In this document: one piece after another, positions 18,284 to 26,852 of the stretch
How the letters are laid out: every line of letters starts with the position of its first letter
Position numbering within the stretch: position 1 is the stretch's first letter
Origin: an uncultured Parasphingopyxis sp.
GTDB taxonomy: Bacteria > Pseudomonadota > Alphaproteobacteria > Sphingomonadales > Sphingomonadaceae
NCBI RefSeq assembly: GCF_937129435.1
Contig: NZ_CAKZNF010000091.1
Span: forward strand, 1 to 64,000
Direction: 5' to 3'
DNA length: 64,000 nucleotides
Position numbers and translations under genes: made by a program
The notes under the pieces: model-generated
Database searches by the model: none
What the model was told of the DNA's origin: nothing
The model's input: only the letters and a program-made list of their open reading frames with translations

Positions 18284-19357
18284 ATGGCAGCGCTGAACGA
18301 AGAACAGACGATGCTCCGCGACATGGCGCGCGACTGGTCGAACGAGAAATCGCCGGTTTCCGCTTTCCGCAAGATGCGCAACGATGCGCCCGCCGAAGGA
18401 TATGACGTAACGGCCTGGGGCGAGCAGGCGGAAATGGGCTGGGCCGGGATCATCATCCCCGAAGCCTATGGCGGCAGCGATTTCGGCTGGCTGAGCCTTG
18501 GCCTCGTGCTCGAGGAACTGGGCCGCAATCTCAACGCCTCACCGCTGGGCGCCAGCGCGGCGGCAGCTTCGGCGATCATCCTCGGCGGGTCCGACGCGCA
18601 GAAAGAGGCGTGGCTGCCCAAGCTCGCGAGCGGCGAAGTCGTCGGCACGCTGGCCATCGACGAAGGGCCGCACCACCGTCCCGACAAGATCGAAACGAGC
18701 CTATCGGGCGGCAAACTGAGCGGCACCAAGGAGTTCGTGCCCGAGGGCGACAGCGCCGGGCTGTTCGTCGTCGCGGCGACGGACGGGCTTTATCTCGTGG
18801 ACGGCAGCGACGGCGGCGTGAGTCGCGCCTCGCGCACCATGACCGATCATCGCAGCCATGCGCAGGTGACCTTCGAGGGCGTTGCGGCCGAAAAGCTTGA
18901 AGGCGGCGGGGATGACCTCACCGATCAGGTGCTCGACCGCGCCCGCGCCATTGCGTGCGCCGAGATGCTCGGAATGGCGGTGCAGGCCTTCGAGACGACA
19001 CTCGATTATCTCAAGCAGCGCGTCCAGTTCGGCCAGGTGCTGGCGAGCTTCCAGGCGTTGCAACATCGCATGGCGAACATGTTCGCCGAGATCGAGCTGA
19101 TGCGCTCTTCGGTCGAGGGCGCGCTGCAGGCGATCGACAGCGGCATGGGCGTCGCCCAGGCCGTCAGCACGGCGAAGGCGACGGCGAACGACACGCTCAA
19201 CCTCGTCAGCCGCGAGATGATCCAGCTGCATGGCGGCATCGGCATGACCGACGAGCATGATGCGGGCTTCTACATCAAGCGCGCGCGCATCCTGGAGAAC
19301 CAGTGGGGCAATGCGAGCTTCCACCGCGAGCGGTTTGCCCAGCTGAGCGGCTATTGA
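18284..19357 (+). CDS. Acyl-CoA dehydrogenase, small partner subunit
   Basis: 357 residues, shorter than typical dehydrogenases. Conserved parts are the GWAGIIIPEAYGG block and the C-terminal QLHGGIGMTDEHD. Missing is the usual middle TEPxAGSD substrate/FAD motif (here AIDEGPHHRPD), which suggests it does not bind flavin normally on its own and works as the partner of the 403-residue subunit upstream. Such pairs are typical of alpha2beta2 acyl-CoA dehydrogenases for bulky CoA esters. Start ATG 18284 with SD-like sequence taken from the preceding repeat. Confidence 0.87.
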   Translation: MAALNEEQTMLRDMARDWSNEKSPVSAFRKMRNDAPAEGYDVTAWGEQAEMGWAGIIIPEAYGGSDFGWLSLGLVLEELGRNLNASPLGASAAAASAIILGGSDAQKEAWLPKLASGEVVGTLAIDEGPHHRPDKIETSLSGGKLSGTKEFVPEGDSAGLFVVAATDGLYLVDGSDGGVSRASRTMTDHRSHAQVTFEGVAAEKLEGGGDDLTDQVLDRARAIACAEMLGMAVQAFETTLDYLKQRVQFGQVLASFQALQHRMANMFAEIELMRSSVEGALQAIDSGMGVAQAVSTAKATANDTLNLVSREMIQLHGGIGMTDEHDAGFYIKRARILENQWGNASFHRERFAQLSGY

Positions 19358-19364
19358 TCAACCA

Positions 19365-19442
19365 GTGCTCCCGCGAAGGCGGGAGCCCAGGACCTCGGGC
19401 GACACCGCTTGCCGCCCTGGGCTCCTGCCTTCGCAGGAGCAC
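19365..19442. repeat. Palindromic repeat with GCTCCCGCGAAGGCGGGAGC arms
   Basis: Inverted repeat with 27-base arms (19365-19391 and 19416-19442, two mismatches), each arm itself a hairpin of the form ctcccgcgaaggcgggag. This is a distinct family from the GGGGAGG elements. It fills the space between the small dehydrogenase subunit and the MFS gene at 19453. No T-run follows, so it is not an evident terminator. Confidence 0.85.
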
Positions 19443-19452
19443 GTGAGAGCGG

Positions 19453-20727
19453 ATGGCCGATAACGCCCCCTCCCTCGCCGAACAGGAGGCCGAGTACGAC
19501 GCCTTCGTGAACGAGAATTTGCGCGCCAATTACATCGCGCATTTCTCGCACGGCATGCTGGGCATGACCGGCTTTCGCATCATGATGGCGCCGACTTTCC
19601 TGCCGGCCTATCTCTTCCTGATCACGGGCTCGAATTTCCTGGTCGGTCTCGGCCAGTCGCTACAGCAGATGGGCGCGGTGCTGTCGCCCATGATCAGCGC
19701 ATCGAATGTCGAGCACCGCAAGCGCGTGCTGCCCGTCGCGATCCGCATCGGCGCGGCGATGCGCGTGCAGATCCTGCTTCTCGCGCTTGCCGGCTATTTC
19801 CTGACCGGCAGCCTGCTGATCTTCGCGACCTTCTTCTTCCTGTTCTGCCTCGGCTTTTTCATGGGACAGCAGCGCGTCGCGTTCCAGATGCTGCTCGCCA
19901 AGGTGATCCCGATCGAACGGCGCGGACGGCTTCAGGCTTATCGCAACATTGCCGGCGGCGCTGTCGCCGCGCTGCTCTCCTATTTCGCCGGCGCCTATTT
20001 CATCACGCACAATGTACTCGGCAACGGCTATGCGACGACCTTCCTGCTCTCCTTCATTCTCACCAGCATCGGTCTCTACGTGCTCTGGCGTTTCATGCGC
20101 GAACCCGAGCCGCCGACGATCCGGCCGCGCGTTTCGATGCGCGAACGGTTGCGCGATTTCCCCGAACTGCTCGGCGATCGCGACTATCGAAACTTCCTGA
20201 TCGCGCAGCTACTCGTCGTTGCCGCCCGGATATCGACGCCGTTCTGCATCCTCTATGCCGCCGACAAGATGGATATGGACGGCACCGCGATCGGGATGCT
20301 GACGCTTGCCTTTCTCGGTGCCGACACGCTCTCCAATCTGATCTGGGGTCATCTGGGGGACCGGCAGGGCTACCGGCTCACCTTCATCGTATCGATCCTG
20401 ATCTGGATGATCGCGCTGGTGCTGCTGATCGTCGCGCAGGGTGCTGTGCCGATCTATCTCGCCTTTTTCGGAATCGGTGCGTCGATGTCGGGCTATATGA
20501 TGAGCTCGTCGACGATCATTCTCGAATTCGGCAGCCGCGACGATCTGCCGATGCGGCTTGCCATGTCGACGACGGCGGAAACCTCGATGGCCACGATAGG
20601 CCCCCTGGCCGGCGGCGTGATCGCCTGGGGTTTCGGCTATTTGCCGCTGTTCTTCATTTCGATCGCCTTCCTTCTTGCGGCGCTTCTGATCACCGCGTTC
20701 ATGGTGCGGGAGCCGCGTACGCGCTGA
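19453..20727 (+). CDS. MFS transporter
   Basis: 424-residue inner-membrane protein with about 12 hydrophobic segments and a short cytoplasmic N-terminus (MADNAPSLAEQEAEYDAFV). The motif GHLGDRQGYRLT in the middle is an MFS loop signature at the start of the second half; the first half lacks a clear one. It is not closely related to the GPH-like pair upstream. ATG 19453 lies 11 bases after a palindromic repeat. Its stop codon overlaps the ACGT-core palindrome at 20725. As part of the acyl-CoA island it may move substrate across the inner membrane after the TonB receptor; direction and cargo unknown. Confidence 0.85.
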   Translation: MADNAPSLAEQEAEYDAFVNENLRANYIAHFSHGMLGMTGFRIMMAPTFLPAYLFLITGSNFLVGLGQSLQQMGAVLSPMISASNVEHRKRVLPVAIRIGAAMRVQILLLALAGYFLTGSLLIFATFFFLFCLGFFMGQQRVAFQMLLAKVIPIERRGRLQAYRNIAGGAVAALLSYFAGAYFITHNVLGNGYATTFLLSFILTSIGLYVLWRFMREPEPPTIRPRVSMRERLRDFPELLGDRDYRNFLIAQLLVVAARISTPFCILYAADKMDMDGTAIGMLTLAFLGADTLSNLIWGHLGDRQGYRLTFIVSILIWMIALVLLIVAQGAVPIYLAFFGIGASMSGYMMSSSTIILEFGSRDDLPMRLAMSTTAETSMATIGPLAGGVIAWGFGYLPLFFISIAFLLAALLITAFMVREPRTR

Positions 20728-20745
20728 CGTTACGTCAACGTCAAC
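20725..20745. promoter_or_regulatory. ACGT-core operator candidate upstream of TonB receptor
   Basis: TGACGTTACGTCA (20725-20737) is a perfect odd palindrome, and a further ACGTCAAC follows, giving three ACGT cores (20727, 20732, 20738). Read on the minus strand it contains GTTGACGTAACG-CAG, shared with 3218-3233. The site is about 125 bases before the receptor start and overlaps the MFS stop codon. It resembles the three-core site before etfB at 48906. The binding protein is not encoded in the window as far as I can tell. Confidence 0.5.
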
Positions 20746-20870
20746 TGTTGCCAAAATGCTGCTCAAATCGAACCGTGCACGGAGCGGCTTGACGCCCACA
20801 CCAATTTAGCCATTATGCACCCAAGGGCACGCCTCCAGCAGAGCGGCGGCCCCTAAGGGAGAGACATCAC

Positions 20871-23800
20871 ATGAAAATGCGTTATCGCGCTTGCGCGGCG
20901 TCGGCCGCGATCGCTGCTGCTATGGGTATTCCTATGGCGGGGGCCCATGCCCAGGTCGAATCGGGTGCCCAAACAGCAACCGGTCCGCAAATCGTCGTCA
21001 CCGGCTCGTTCATCCGCGGCACCCCGGAAGACGCCGCGCTTCCCGTCGACGTCTTTTCGTCGGAGGATCTGGCACAGGAGGGCGTCAACTCGCCGCTCGA
21101 CTTCATCAAGGACCTGCCGTCGGTTGGCGCCGTTCTGGGCGACACCAATCAGTTTTCGACGGCATCGCAGGGTTTCCAGGGCGCTGGCTCGATCAACCTG
21201 CGCGGCCTCGGCTCGACGCGCACGCTCGTCCTGCTCAACGGACGCCGGACGATTACGTCGCCGGGCGATGGTTTCGTCGATACCAACTTCATCCCCATCT
21301 TCGCGCTCGACCGAATCGAGCTTCTCAAAGACGGCGCCGCCGCGACCTACGGGTCCGACGCGATCGCGGGCGTGGCGAACTTCGTGACACGCGTGGGCTG
21401 GGAAGGTGTCGAAATCGCCGGTGACTATGAATTCATCGATGGGTCGAACGACGACTATAATGCCAGCATATTGGTCGGCCAGAATTTCGGCGATGCAAGC
21501 TTCCTCGCCGGCTTCGGCTATCAGCATCGCTCCCCGCTCAACGCCTATGAGCGCAGCTTCATCCGCGACGTTCCATATCAAGACAATCCGTCGGGCTATT
21601 CGACGCTTGGAAATCCGGGCACCTATTTCCCCGGTCTCGGGCGGCCCGCAACGCCTTATAATGGTGCATCGCCGACAACGCCGCTCGCGGCCCCGGTACT
21701 CGATGGTTCGGCCGTGGGTACATGCGAGGCGACCAATGGCGTGCTCGGCAGTACCGGACCCGGCGGTACGGGCCTTCCAGTCTGCCGCTTCACCTATGTG
21801 CCGTTCGACAATCTCGTCGAGCGGCAGAACCGCTACCAGGCCTATGGCCAGTTCGATGTCGACCTATCCGACAATCTGAGCGGTCATATCGAAGCGCTCT
21901 GGGCACGGACCCGGCAATCGGGGCGCTATTCGCCATCCTTTCCGCCGATTCAGGGTCCGCCCGGCGCCGGCAGCGTCAATCGCTTTTTCGTGCCGGACAC
22001 GAACCCCGGCTATGCGGGCTTTATTGCTCAATCGGGGCTGACGGGATCAGCGGCCGATCCCTTCACGCCCGGCACATTCGCCAATCTGTTCGGCAGCTAT
22101 TCGACGGTCCTGCTGTTCCGTCCGCTCGCCAATGGCGGCAACCCGCTGACGGGCGGTGGTCAGCTCGGCGAAGCGAGGCTCGATTCGTGGCGGATCTCGG
22201 GCGGTCTCGATTGGGACATCGCCGACAATTTCCGTGTGTCGAGCTACGGCACCTTTATCCGATCGACAGCCGACCGTTTCGTCACCGATTTCGTCGGCCA
22301 GCGCCTGCAAATGGCGTTGAGCGGGTTTGGCGGTCCGAACTGTACCGGCATTACGCCCGGCCAGAACGGATGCCAGTATTTCAATCCCTTCTCGAACAGC
22401 TTCCCGAACAACCCCATCACCGGCGGCGTGAATCCGGGTTATATTGCGGGCAACGACAACGATCCGGCGCTGATCGACTGGTTGCTCGTCGACAACGGCA
22501 CTTTCCAGACCGAAGAATCCTTCATCTACGACCTGATCTTCTCGGGCGAGACCGGGATCGATCTGGGGGGCGGTCCGGTGGCCTACGCCTTCGGCGCACA
22601 ATATCGTGAAACCGCCTTCAACAGCCGGCCCGTCGACGATCTGTCGAACCTCAATCAGAACCCGTGCCTGACGCCGGGGGACATGAGCTGTGTCGGCACG
22701 GCCACCGAAGGGGCGGGACCGTTCATTTTCCTCGGAGGTACCCGACCGGTGTCGCTGAACCAGGATGTCCATGCCGTCTTCGCCGAGGTGAACGTGCCGA
22801 TCGGCAACACGCTCGAACTGACCGGCGCCATTCGCTACGAGGACTATGGTGGTTCGGTCGGATCGACGGTGAACCCGAAAGCCTCGCTGCGCTGGGAAGC
22901 GCTGGACTGGCTCGTCCTTCGCGGCTCGGTGGGTACGACCTTCCGCGGCCCGCTGCCCGGTCAGGTGGCGCCGACACAGGTGACTTCGCTGGCCGGCATT
23001 CAGGCCGCCCAGAACAACTTCAAGGCGGTCGATATCTTCGGCAACCCGGTCGATCTGGGTCCGGAAACGGCCTTCACCTTCAATATCGGCGCGGTGATCG
23101 ATTGGGGCGGGTTCCATTTCTCGGTCGATTACTGGTATTTCGATTTCGAAGACCGGATCACGACGACGCCGGGCCAGGCGATTGCATCGGCCGTGGCCAG
23201 CGGCGGCGTATCACCCAACGGCACGCAGTTCGCGAACTGCTCCAGCCCGCTGGTCGACCTCATCACCTTTGCTGGTGGTTGTGTCCAGGGCACGACGACG
23301 GGCCTCGATATCGCGCGCGTCCGCACCGACTGGGTGAACGGGCCGGCGGTGAAGACCTCGGGCCTCGACTTCGCCATTGATTATACCACCGATCTCGGGC
23401 CGGGCGTGTTCTCGATCGGCGGTCAGGCGACGCATGTGTTCGAATATGAATTCGACGACTTCATCTTCCGCGGCGTCAACCTGCAGGACGGGTACGAGGC
23501 GGCCGGGTTCGCGAACTTCTTCCGCGATCCGAACACCGTGTCGCAATGGCGGGCCAATGGCTATGTGAACTACAATGTTTCCGGTCTGAACCTGCGCTAC
23601 TCGGTGCAGTTTATCGACGGTGTGACCGACGATCGTTGCGTCGGGGTCAATCCCTGCGCTTCGACGCCGGAATTCGGCGGCACCAACTTCGCCGCCAACA
23701 TCCCGTCCTACACGCAGCACGACTTCCATGTGAGCTACCAGCTGCCGTTCCAGTTCATGGATGCGACGCTGCAATTCTCGATCGAGAACTTTACGAACGA

Positions 23801-23897
23801 GGATCCGTCGGCGGCTCGCCTCGAACTGGGCTACAACCCGTTCATCGGCAATCCGCTGGGCAGGGTTTATCGGCTGGGTGCGCGCGTCGGTTTCTAG
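20871..23897 (+). CDS. TonB-dependent outer-membrane receptor
   Basis: 1008-residue receptor of the large sphingomonad type. Signal peptide MKMRYRACAASAAIAAAMGIPMAGAHAQ (residues 1-28; quoted here in part), then a TonB-box-like QIVVTGS, a plug domain with FIKDLPSVG and NLRGLGSTRTLVLLNGRR, and a beta-barrel ending in the aromatic residue VGF expected of outer-membrane barrels. GGGAGAG lies 8 bases before the ATG. Energised transport of a bulky ligand across the outer membrane is the family role; the neighbourhood suggests the substrate of the acyl-CoA island rather than iron. Followed by a strong terminator at 23921. Own promoter likely in 20728-20870. Confidence 0.9.
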   Translation: MKMRYRACAASAAIAAAMGIPMAGAHAQVESGAQTATGPQIVVTGSFIRGTPEDAALPVDVFSSEDLAQEGVNSPLDFIKDLPSVGAVLGDTNQFSTASQGFQGAGSINLRGLGSTRTLVLLNGRRTITSPGDGFVDTNFIPIFALDRIELLKDGAAATYGSDAIAGVANFVTRVGWEGVEIAGDYEFIDGSNDDYNASILVGQNFGDASFLAGFGYQHRSPLNAYERSFIRDVPYQDNPSGYSTLGNPGTYFPGLGRPATPYNGASPTTPLAAPVLDGSAVGTCEATNGVLGSTGPGGTGLPVCRFTYVPFDNLVERQNRYQAYGQFDVDLSDNLSGHIEALWARTRQSGRYSPSFPPIQGPPGAGSVNRFFVPDTNPGYAGFIAQSGLTGSAADPFTPGTFANLFGSYSTVLLFRPLANGGNPLTGGGQLGEARLDSWRISGGLDWDIADNFRVSSYGTFIRSTADRFVTDFVGQRLQMALSGFGGPNCTGITPGQNGCQYFNPFSNSFPNNPITGGVNPGYIAGNDNDPALIDWLLVDNGTFQTEESFIYDLIFSGETGIDLGGGPVAYAFGAQYRETAFNSRPVDDLSNLNQNPCLTPGDMSCVGTATEGAGPFIFLGGTRPVSLNQDVHAVFAEVNVPIGNTLELTGAIRYEDYGGSVGSTVNPKASLRWEALDWLVLRGSVGTTFRGPLPGQVAPTQVTSLAGIQAAQNNFKAVDIFGNPVDLGPETAFTFNIGAVIDWGGFHFSVDYWYFDFEDRITTTPGQAIASAVASGGVSPNGTQFANCSSPLVDLITFAGGCVQGTTTGLDIARVRTDWVNGPAVKTSGLDFAIDYTTDLGPGVFSIGGQATHVFEYEFDDFIFRGVNLQDGYEAAGFANFFRDPNTVSQWRANGYVNYNVSGLNLRYSVQFIDGVTDDRCVGVNPCASTPEFGGTNFAANIPSYTQHDFHVSYQLPFQFMDATLQFSIENFTNEDPSAARLELGYNPFIGNPLGRVYRLGARVGF

Positions 23898-23920
23898 GAC
23901 AAGCTGACAAGCTGGGGGCG

Positions 23921-23960
23921 GGGGCCTCGCCGCATAAAGCGGCGGGGCCCTTCTGTTTTT
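23921..23960 (+). terminator. Rho-independent terminator after the TonB receptor
   Basis: An 11-base-pair stem (23923-23933 with 23939-23949, one G-U pair) and a 5-base loop are followed by cttctgttttt. This marks the end of the plus-strand catabolic unit. Confidence 0.85.
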
Positions 23961-23963
23961 GGT

Positions 23964-24090
23964 ATGTCAGAATTTCGCTGACGCGAAATCGCCGCACCGG
24001 CCCCCGACCTCCCATGAGCATACACTGAGTGGGAGGTCGGGGGGCGGTGCGGCGCTCGACCGTCAGGTCGAGACTGACAATCAAAACCCC
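23964..24090. repeat. TGTCAG...CTGACA element with 25-bp inverted repeat
   Basis: Lies between the receptor terminator and the hmgA stop. A nearly perfect 25-base inverted repeat (23989-24013 with 24029-24053, one mismatch) surrounds a 15-base loop. Outside it are TGTCAG at 23965 and CTGACA at 24074. The right part, from gcggcgctcgaccgtcagg through ctgacaatcaaaacccc, recurs near 29497-29556: the last 17 bases (24074-24090) are repeated exactly there in reverse orientation. This is a dispersed element of a type I cannot name. Confidence 0.65.
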
Positions 24091-25374
24091 CTAAGGCAGC
24101 TTCGCCTTCTCGAAACCGTCCCAACACCGGTCATAGTCGCCCTGTAGCGTGGGCGATTCCATCGCCGCCTTGGTCGGCCGGATCGGCAACCGGCTTTCGA
24201 ACATGAAAGCCATCGTTCCGTCGATCTTCTGCGGCTTCAGATCGGTGGCCATCGCGGCCTCGGTCGAAGCCTTGTCGGGGCCGTGTGCGTTCATACAGTT
24301 GTGCAGGCTCGCCCCGCCCGGCGCGAAACCGCCGGTCTTGGCGTCATATTCGCCGTGGATCAGCCCCATGAACTCGCTCATGATATTGCGATGGAACCAG
24401 GGCGGGCGGAACGTGTCCTCTCCGACCAGCCAGCGCGGCGGGAAGATGACGAAGTCGCAATTGGCCGTGCCCGGCGTTTCGGAAGGCGAGGTCAGCACGG
24501 TGAAGATCGATGGATCGGGATGGTCGAAGCTGATCGAGCCGATGGTGTTGAAGCGCGCAAGATCATAGCGATAGGGTGCGTTGTTGCCGTGCCATGCGAC
24601 AACGTCGAGCGGCGAGTGTCCGAGGCTCGCCGTCCAGAGCGCGCCGCCGAATTTCTGGACGATCTCGGTCTTGCGTTCGATATCCTCATAGGCGGCCACC
24701 GGCGTTTCGAAGTCGCGCGGATTGGCGAGGCCGTTGGCGCCGATCGGCCCGAGATCGGGAAGGCGGAAGGGCGCGCCGTAATTTTCGCAGACATAGCCGC
24801 GCGCGGGCCCGTCGATCTCGACGCGAAACTTCAGGCCGCGCGGGATAACGGCGACATGGTTGGGCGGCACGTCGAGCACGCCCATTTCGGTCACGAGGCG
24901 AAGCGCGCCCTGTTGCGGCACAATCAGCAGCTCGCCATCAGCATCGAAGAAGACGCGGTCCGCCATCGAGGCATTGGCGGCGTAATAATGGATGCCGATG
25001 CCGGTGAGCGCGGCCGCATCGCCATTGCCCGCCCAGGTGACGAGGCCGTCGACCCAGTCGGTCGGCGCCTCGGGCAGCGGGAACGGGTCCCAGCGCATCC
25101 GGTTCGGTTCGAACGGGCCGCGGCCGATCGGCGCCGTCTCGAGCCGCTTATTGCCTGAATAGGGCTCGAAACGCGGATGCATGGCGCTCGGCCGCATCCG
25201 GTAGAACCAGCTGCGCCGGTTCTCGCCGCGCGGCGCTGTGAACGCGCTGCCGGAGAATTGCTCGGCATAGAGGCCGAAGGCCGGGCGCTGCGGGCTGTTG
25301 CGGCCAACGGGCAGGGCGCCTGATACAGCTTCGGTGGCGAATTCGTTTCCGAAACCGGTGAGATAATCGGTCAT
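24091..25374 (-). CDS. hmgA: Homogentisate 1,2-dioxygenase
   Basis: 427-residue cupin-fold iron dioxygenase that opens the ring of homogentisate to maleylacetoacetate in tyrosine and phenylalanine breakdown. Typical start [16 protein letters not shown] and full-length size. The iron ligands corresponding to human His335, Glu341 and His371 are present in FHRNIMSEF and [12 protein letters not shown]. Cytoplasmic. SD-like GGGGAAG lies upstream of the ATG at 25374, contributed by the adjoining repeat. Same strand as hppD upstream, about 200 bases away with a palindromic repeat between, so they act in series: hppD makes the homogentisate. No maleylacetoacetate isomerase or fumarylacetoacetase is in the window. 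Confidence 0.96.
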   Translation of the reverse strand: MTDYLTGFGNEFATEAVSGALPVGRNSPQRPAFGLYAEQFSGSAFTAPRGENRRSWFYRMRPSAMHPRFEPYSGNKRLETAPIGRGPFEPNRMRWDPFPLPEAPTDWVDGLVTWAGNGDAAALTGIGIHYYAANASMADRVFFDADGELLIVPQQGALRLVTEMGVLDVPPNHVAVIPRGLKFRVEIDGPARGYVCENYGAPFRLPDLGPIGANGLANPRDFETPVAAYEDIERKTEIVQKFGGALWTASLGHSPLDVVAWHGNNAPYRYDLARFNTIGSISFDHPDPSIFTVLTSPSETPGTANCDFVIFPPRWLVGEDTFRPPWFHRNIMSEFMGLIHGEYDAKTGGFAPGGASLHNCMNAHGPDKASTEAAMATDLKPQKIDGTMAFMFESRLPIRPTKAAMESPTLQGDYDRCWDGFEKAKLP

Positions 25375-25380
25375 TTATCT

Positions 25381-25571
25381 TCCCCTCCCTTCTCCCTTGA
25401 TGGGAGAAGGATACGAAATCTTGCCAGCTTGCTGGCTAGATGCAGTTGGATGAGGGTGAGCGGAGCTTCGCTCCGCGCGGTCGCTTCGCGACCGCCTACC
25501 CCTCACCCAGCTCCGACTAGGCAGCAAGCTGCCAAGTCTCCACATCCCTCTCCCCCAAGGGGAGAGGGATA
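25381..25571. repeat. Composite palindromic repeat between hppD and hmgA
   Basis: A long composite element: outer blocks cccttctcccttgatgggagaagg (25386 onward) and ccctctcccccaaggggagaggg (to about 25570), with inner hairpins tgccagcttgctggc, gcggagcttcgctccgc and cggtcgcttcgcgaccg. The whole stretch could fold as a many-armed RNA. It resembles the other GGGGAGG-family elements at its ends but has a different centre. Its left end supplies the SD of hmgA. Confidence 0.75.
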
Positions 25572-25577
25572 TCGGGT

Positions 25578-26651
25578 TTACGCTTCTTGCTTCGCCGGAA
25601 TCACGCCGCGCTTGATCTGGTCGGCTTCGATGCTTTCGAACAGCGCCTTGAAATTGCCCTCGCCGAAGCCTTCATTGCCCTTGCGCTGGATGATCTCGAA
25701 GAAGATCGGGCCGACCATGTTCTCGGTGAAGATCTGCAGCAGCAGGCCCTCGCCGGTTTCGGGCGAACCGTCGATCAGGATGCGGCGCTTGCGCATCTCT
25801 TCGATCGAATGGCCATGGCCTGGCAGGCGCTCGTCGATCATATCGTAATAGGTGTCGGGCGTGTCCTGAAAACGGATGCCGTTCGCGCGCAGCGCATCGA
25901 CGGTCGCGAAGATGTCGTCGGTCGAGAGCGCGAGATGCTGGATGCCCTCGCCCTTATAGTCCTTGATGAACTCCTCGATCTGCGAATGATCGTCGCGGCT
26001 CTCGTTCAGCGGGATGCGGATCTTGTCGTCGGGCGCCGTCATCGCGCGGCTGAGCAGGCCGGTCTGCTGTCCTTCGATATCGAAATAGCGGATCTCGCGG
26101 AAATTGAAGATGTCCTCGTAATAGCTCGCCCAGTGATCCATCCGCCCGCGCATCAGATTGTGCGTCAGATGATCGAGCGTGTGCAGGCCGACGCTATTGT
26201 CTTCGGCGCTCGCGCCGTCGACCGGCTCGAAATCGATGTCGTAGATCGTCGCCGCGCCGCGCTTGTCGACGAGGTAGAGATTGGCGCCGCCAATCCCCTC
26301 GATCGCCGGGATGTTGAGCTCCATCGGGCCGACCTTGCCCTCGACCGGCGTCGCGCCTTTCTCGACCGCCAGTTTGAGCGCCTTGCTCGCATCGGCGACG
26401 CGGAAGGCCATGGCGTTGGCCGAGGGGCCGTGCGCCTCGCGGAAATCGGCGACCTGCCCTTGTGGCTCCATGTTGAGGATGAAGTTGATGTCGCCCTGTA
26501 CATAGCGGCGGACATTCTTGCTGCGGTGCGTGGCGATATGGGTGAAGCCCATCGCCGTGAAGAGCGAGGCGAGCGCTTCGGGATCGGGGCCGGTAAATTC
26601 GACGAATTCGAAGCCGTCGAGGCCCATGGGGTTTTCGCGTTGTTCGGTCAT
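25578..26651 (-). CDS. hppD: 4-hydroxyphenylpyruvate dioxygenase
   Basis: 357-residue non-haem iron enzyme converting 4-hydroxyphenylpyruvate to homogentisate. Start MTEQRENPMGLDGFEFVEF is typical. The iron ligands are visible as the histidine in LHTLDHLTHN, the histidine in GIQHLALSTDD and the glutamate in GPIFFEIIQRKG near the C-terminus. I keep ATG 26651; the inner Met9 is the start of the conserved domain but lacks an SD. The 201-base region upstream is AT-rich, with atatcttgatat (26665-26676) as a small palindrome that could be a promoter or operator part. First step of the homogentisate pathway with hmgA downstream. Confidence 0.96.
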   Translation of the reverse strand: MTEQRENPMGLDGFEFVEFTGPDPEALASLFTAMGFTHIATHRSKNVRRYVQGDINFILNMEPQGQVADFREAHGPSANAMAFRVADASKALKLAVEKGATPVEGKVGPMELNIPAIEGIGGANLYLVDKRGAATIYDIDFEPVDGASAEDNSVGLHTLDHLTHNLMRGRMDHWASYYEDIFNFREIRYFDIEGQQTGLLSRAMTAPDDKIRIPLNESRDDHSQIEEFIKDYKGEGIQHLALSTDDIFATVDALRANGIRFQDTPDTYYDMIDERLPGHGHSIEEMRKRRILIDGSPETGEGLLLQIFTENMVGPIFFEIIQRKGNEGFGEGNFKALFESIEADQIKRGVIPAKQEA

Positions 26652-26852
26652 GATGCTCGTTCCAATATCTTGATATATCCAGAAAGTTCGAAAGGCCGGG
26701 AGGTTCCGGCTTTGCGCCCGCGCAGCGGGCGCGGCTCTCTAGCTGGCGAGCGAGCGGCTCAACCGGTGCATCGTCCACCATGCGGTCGATGGGAGGGCTT
26801 GGAACATGTGGCATATATAGCAGGAATGTGCGGCTTTGTCAGGTTCGCCGGA

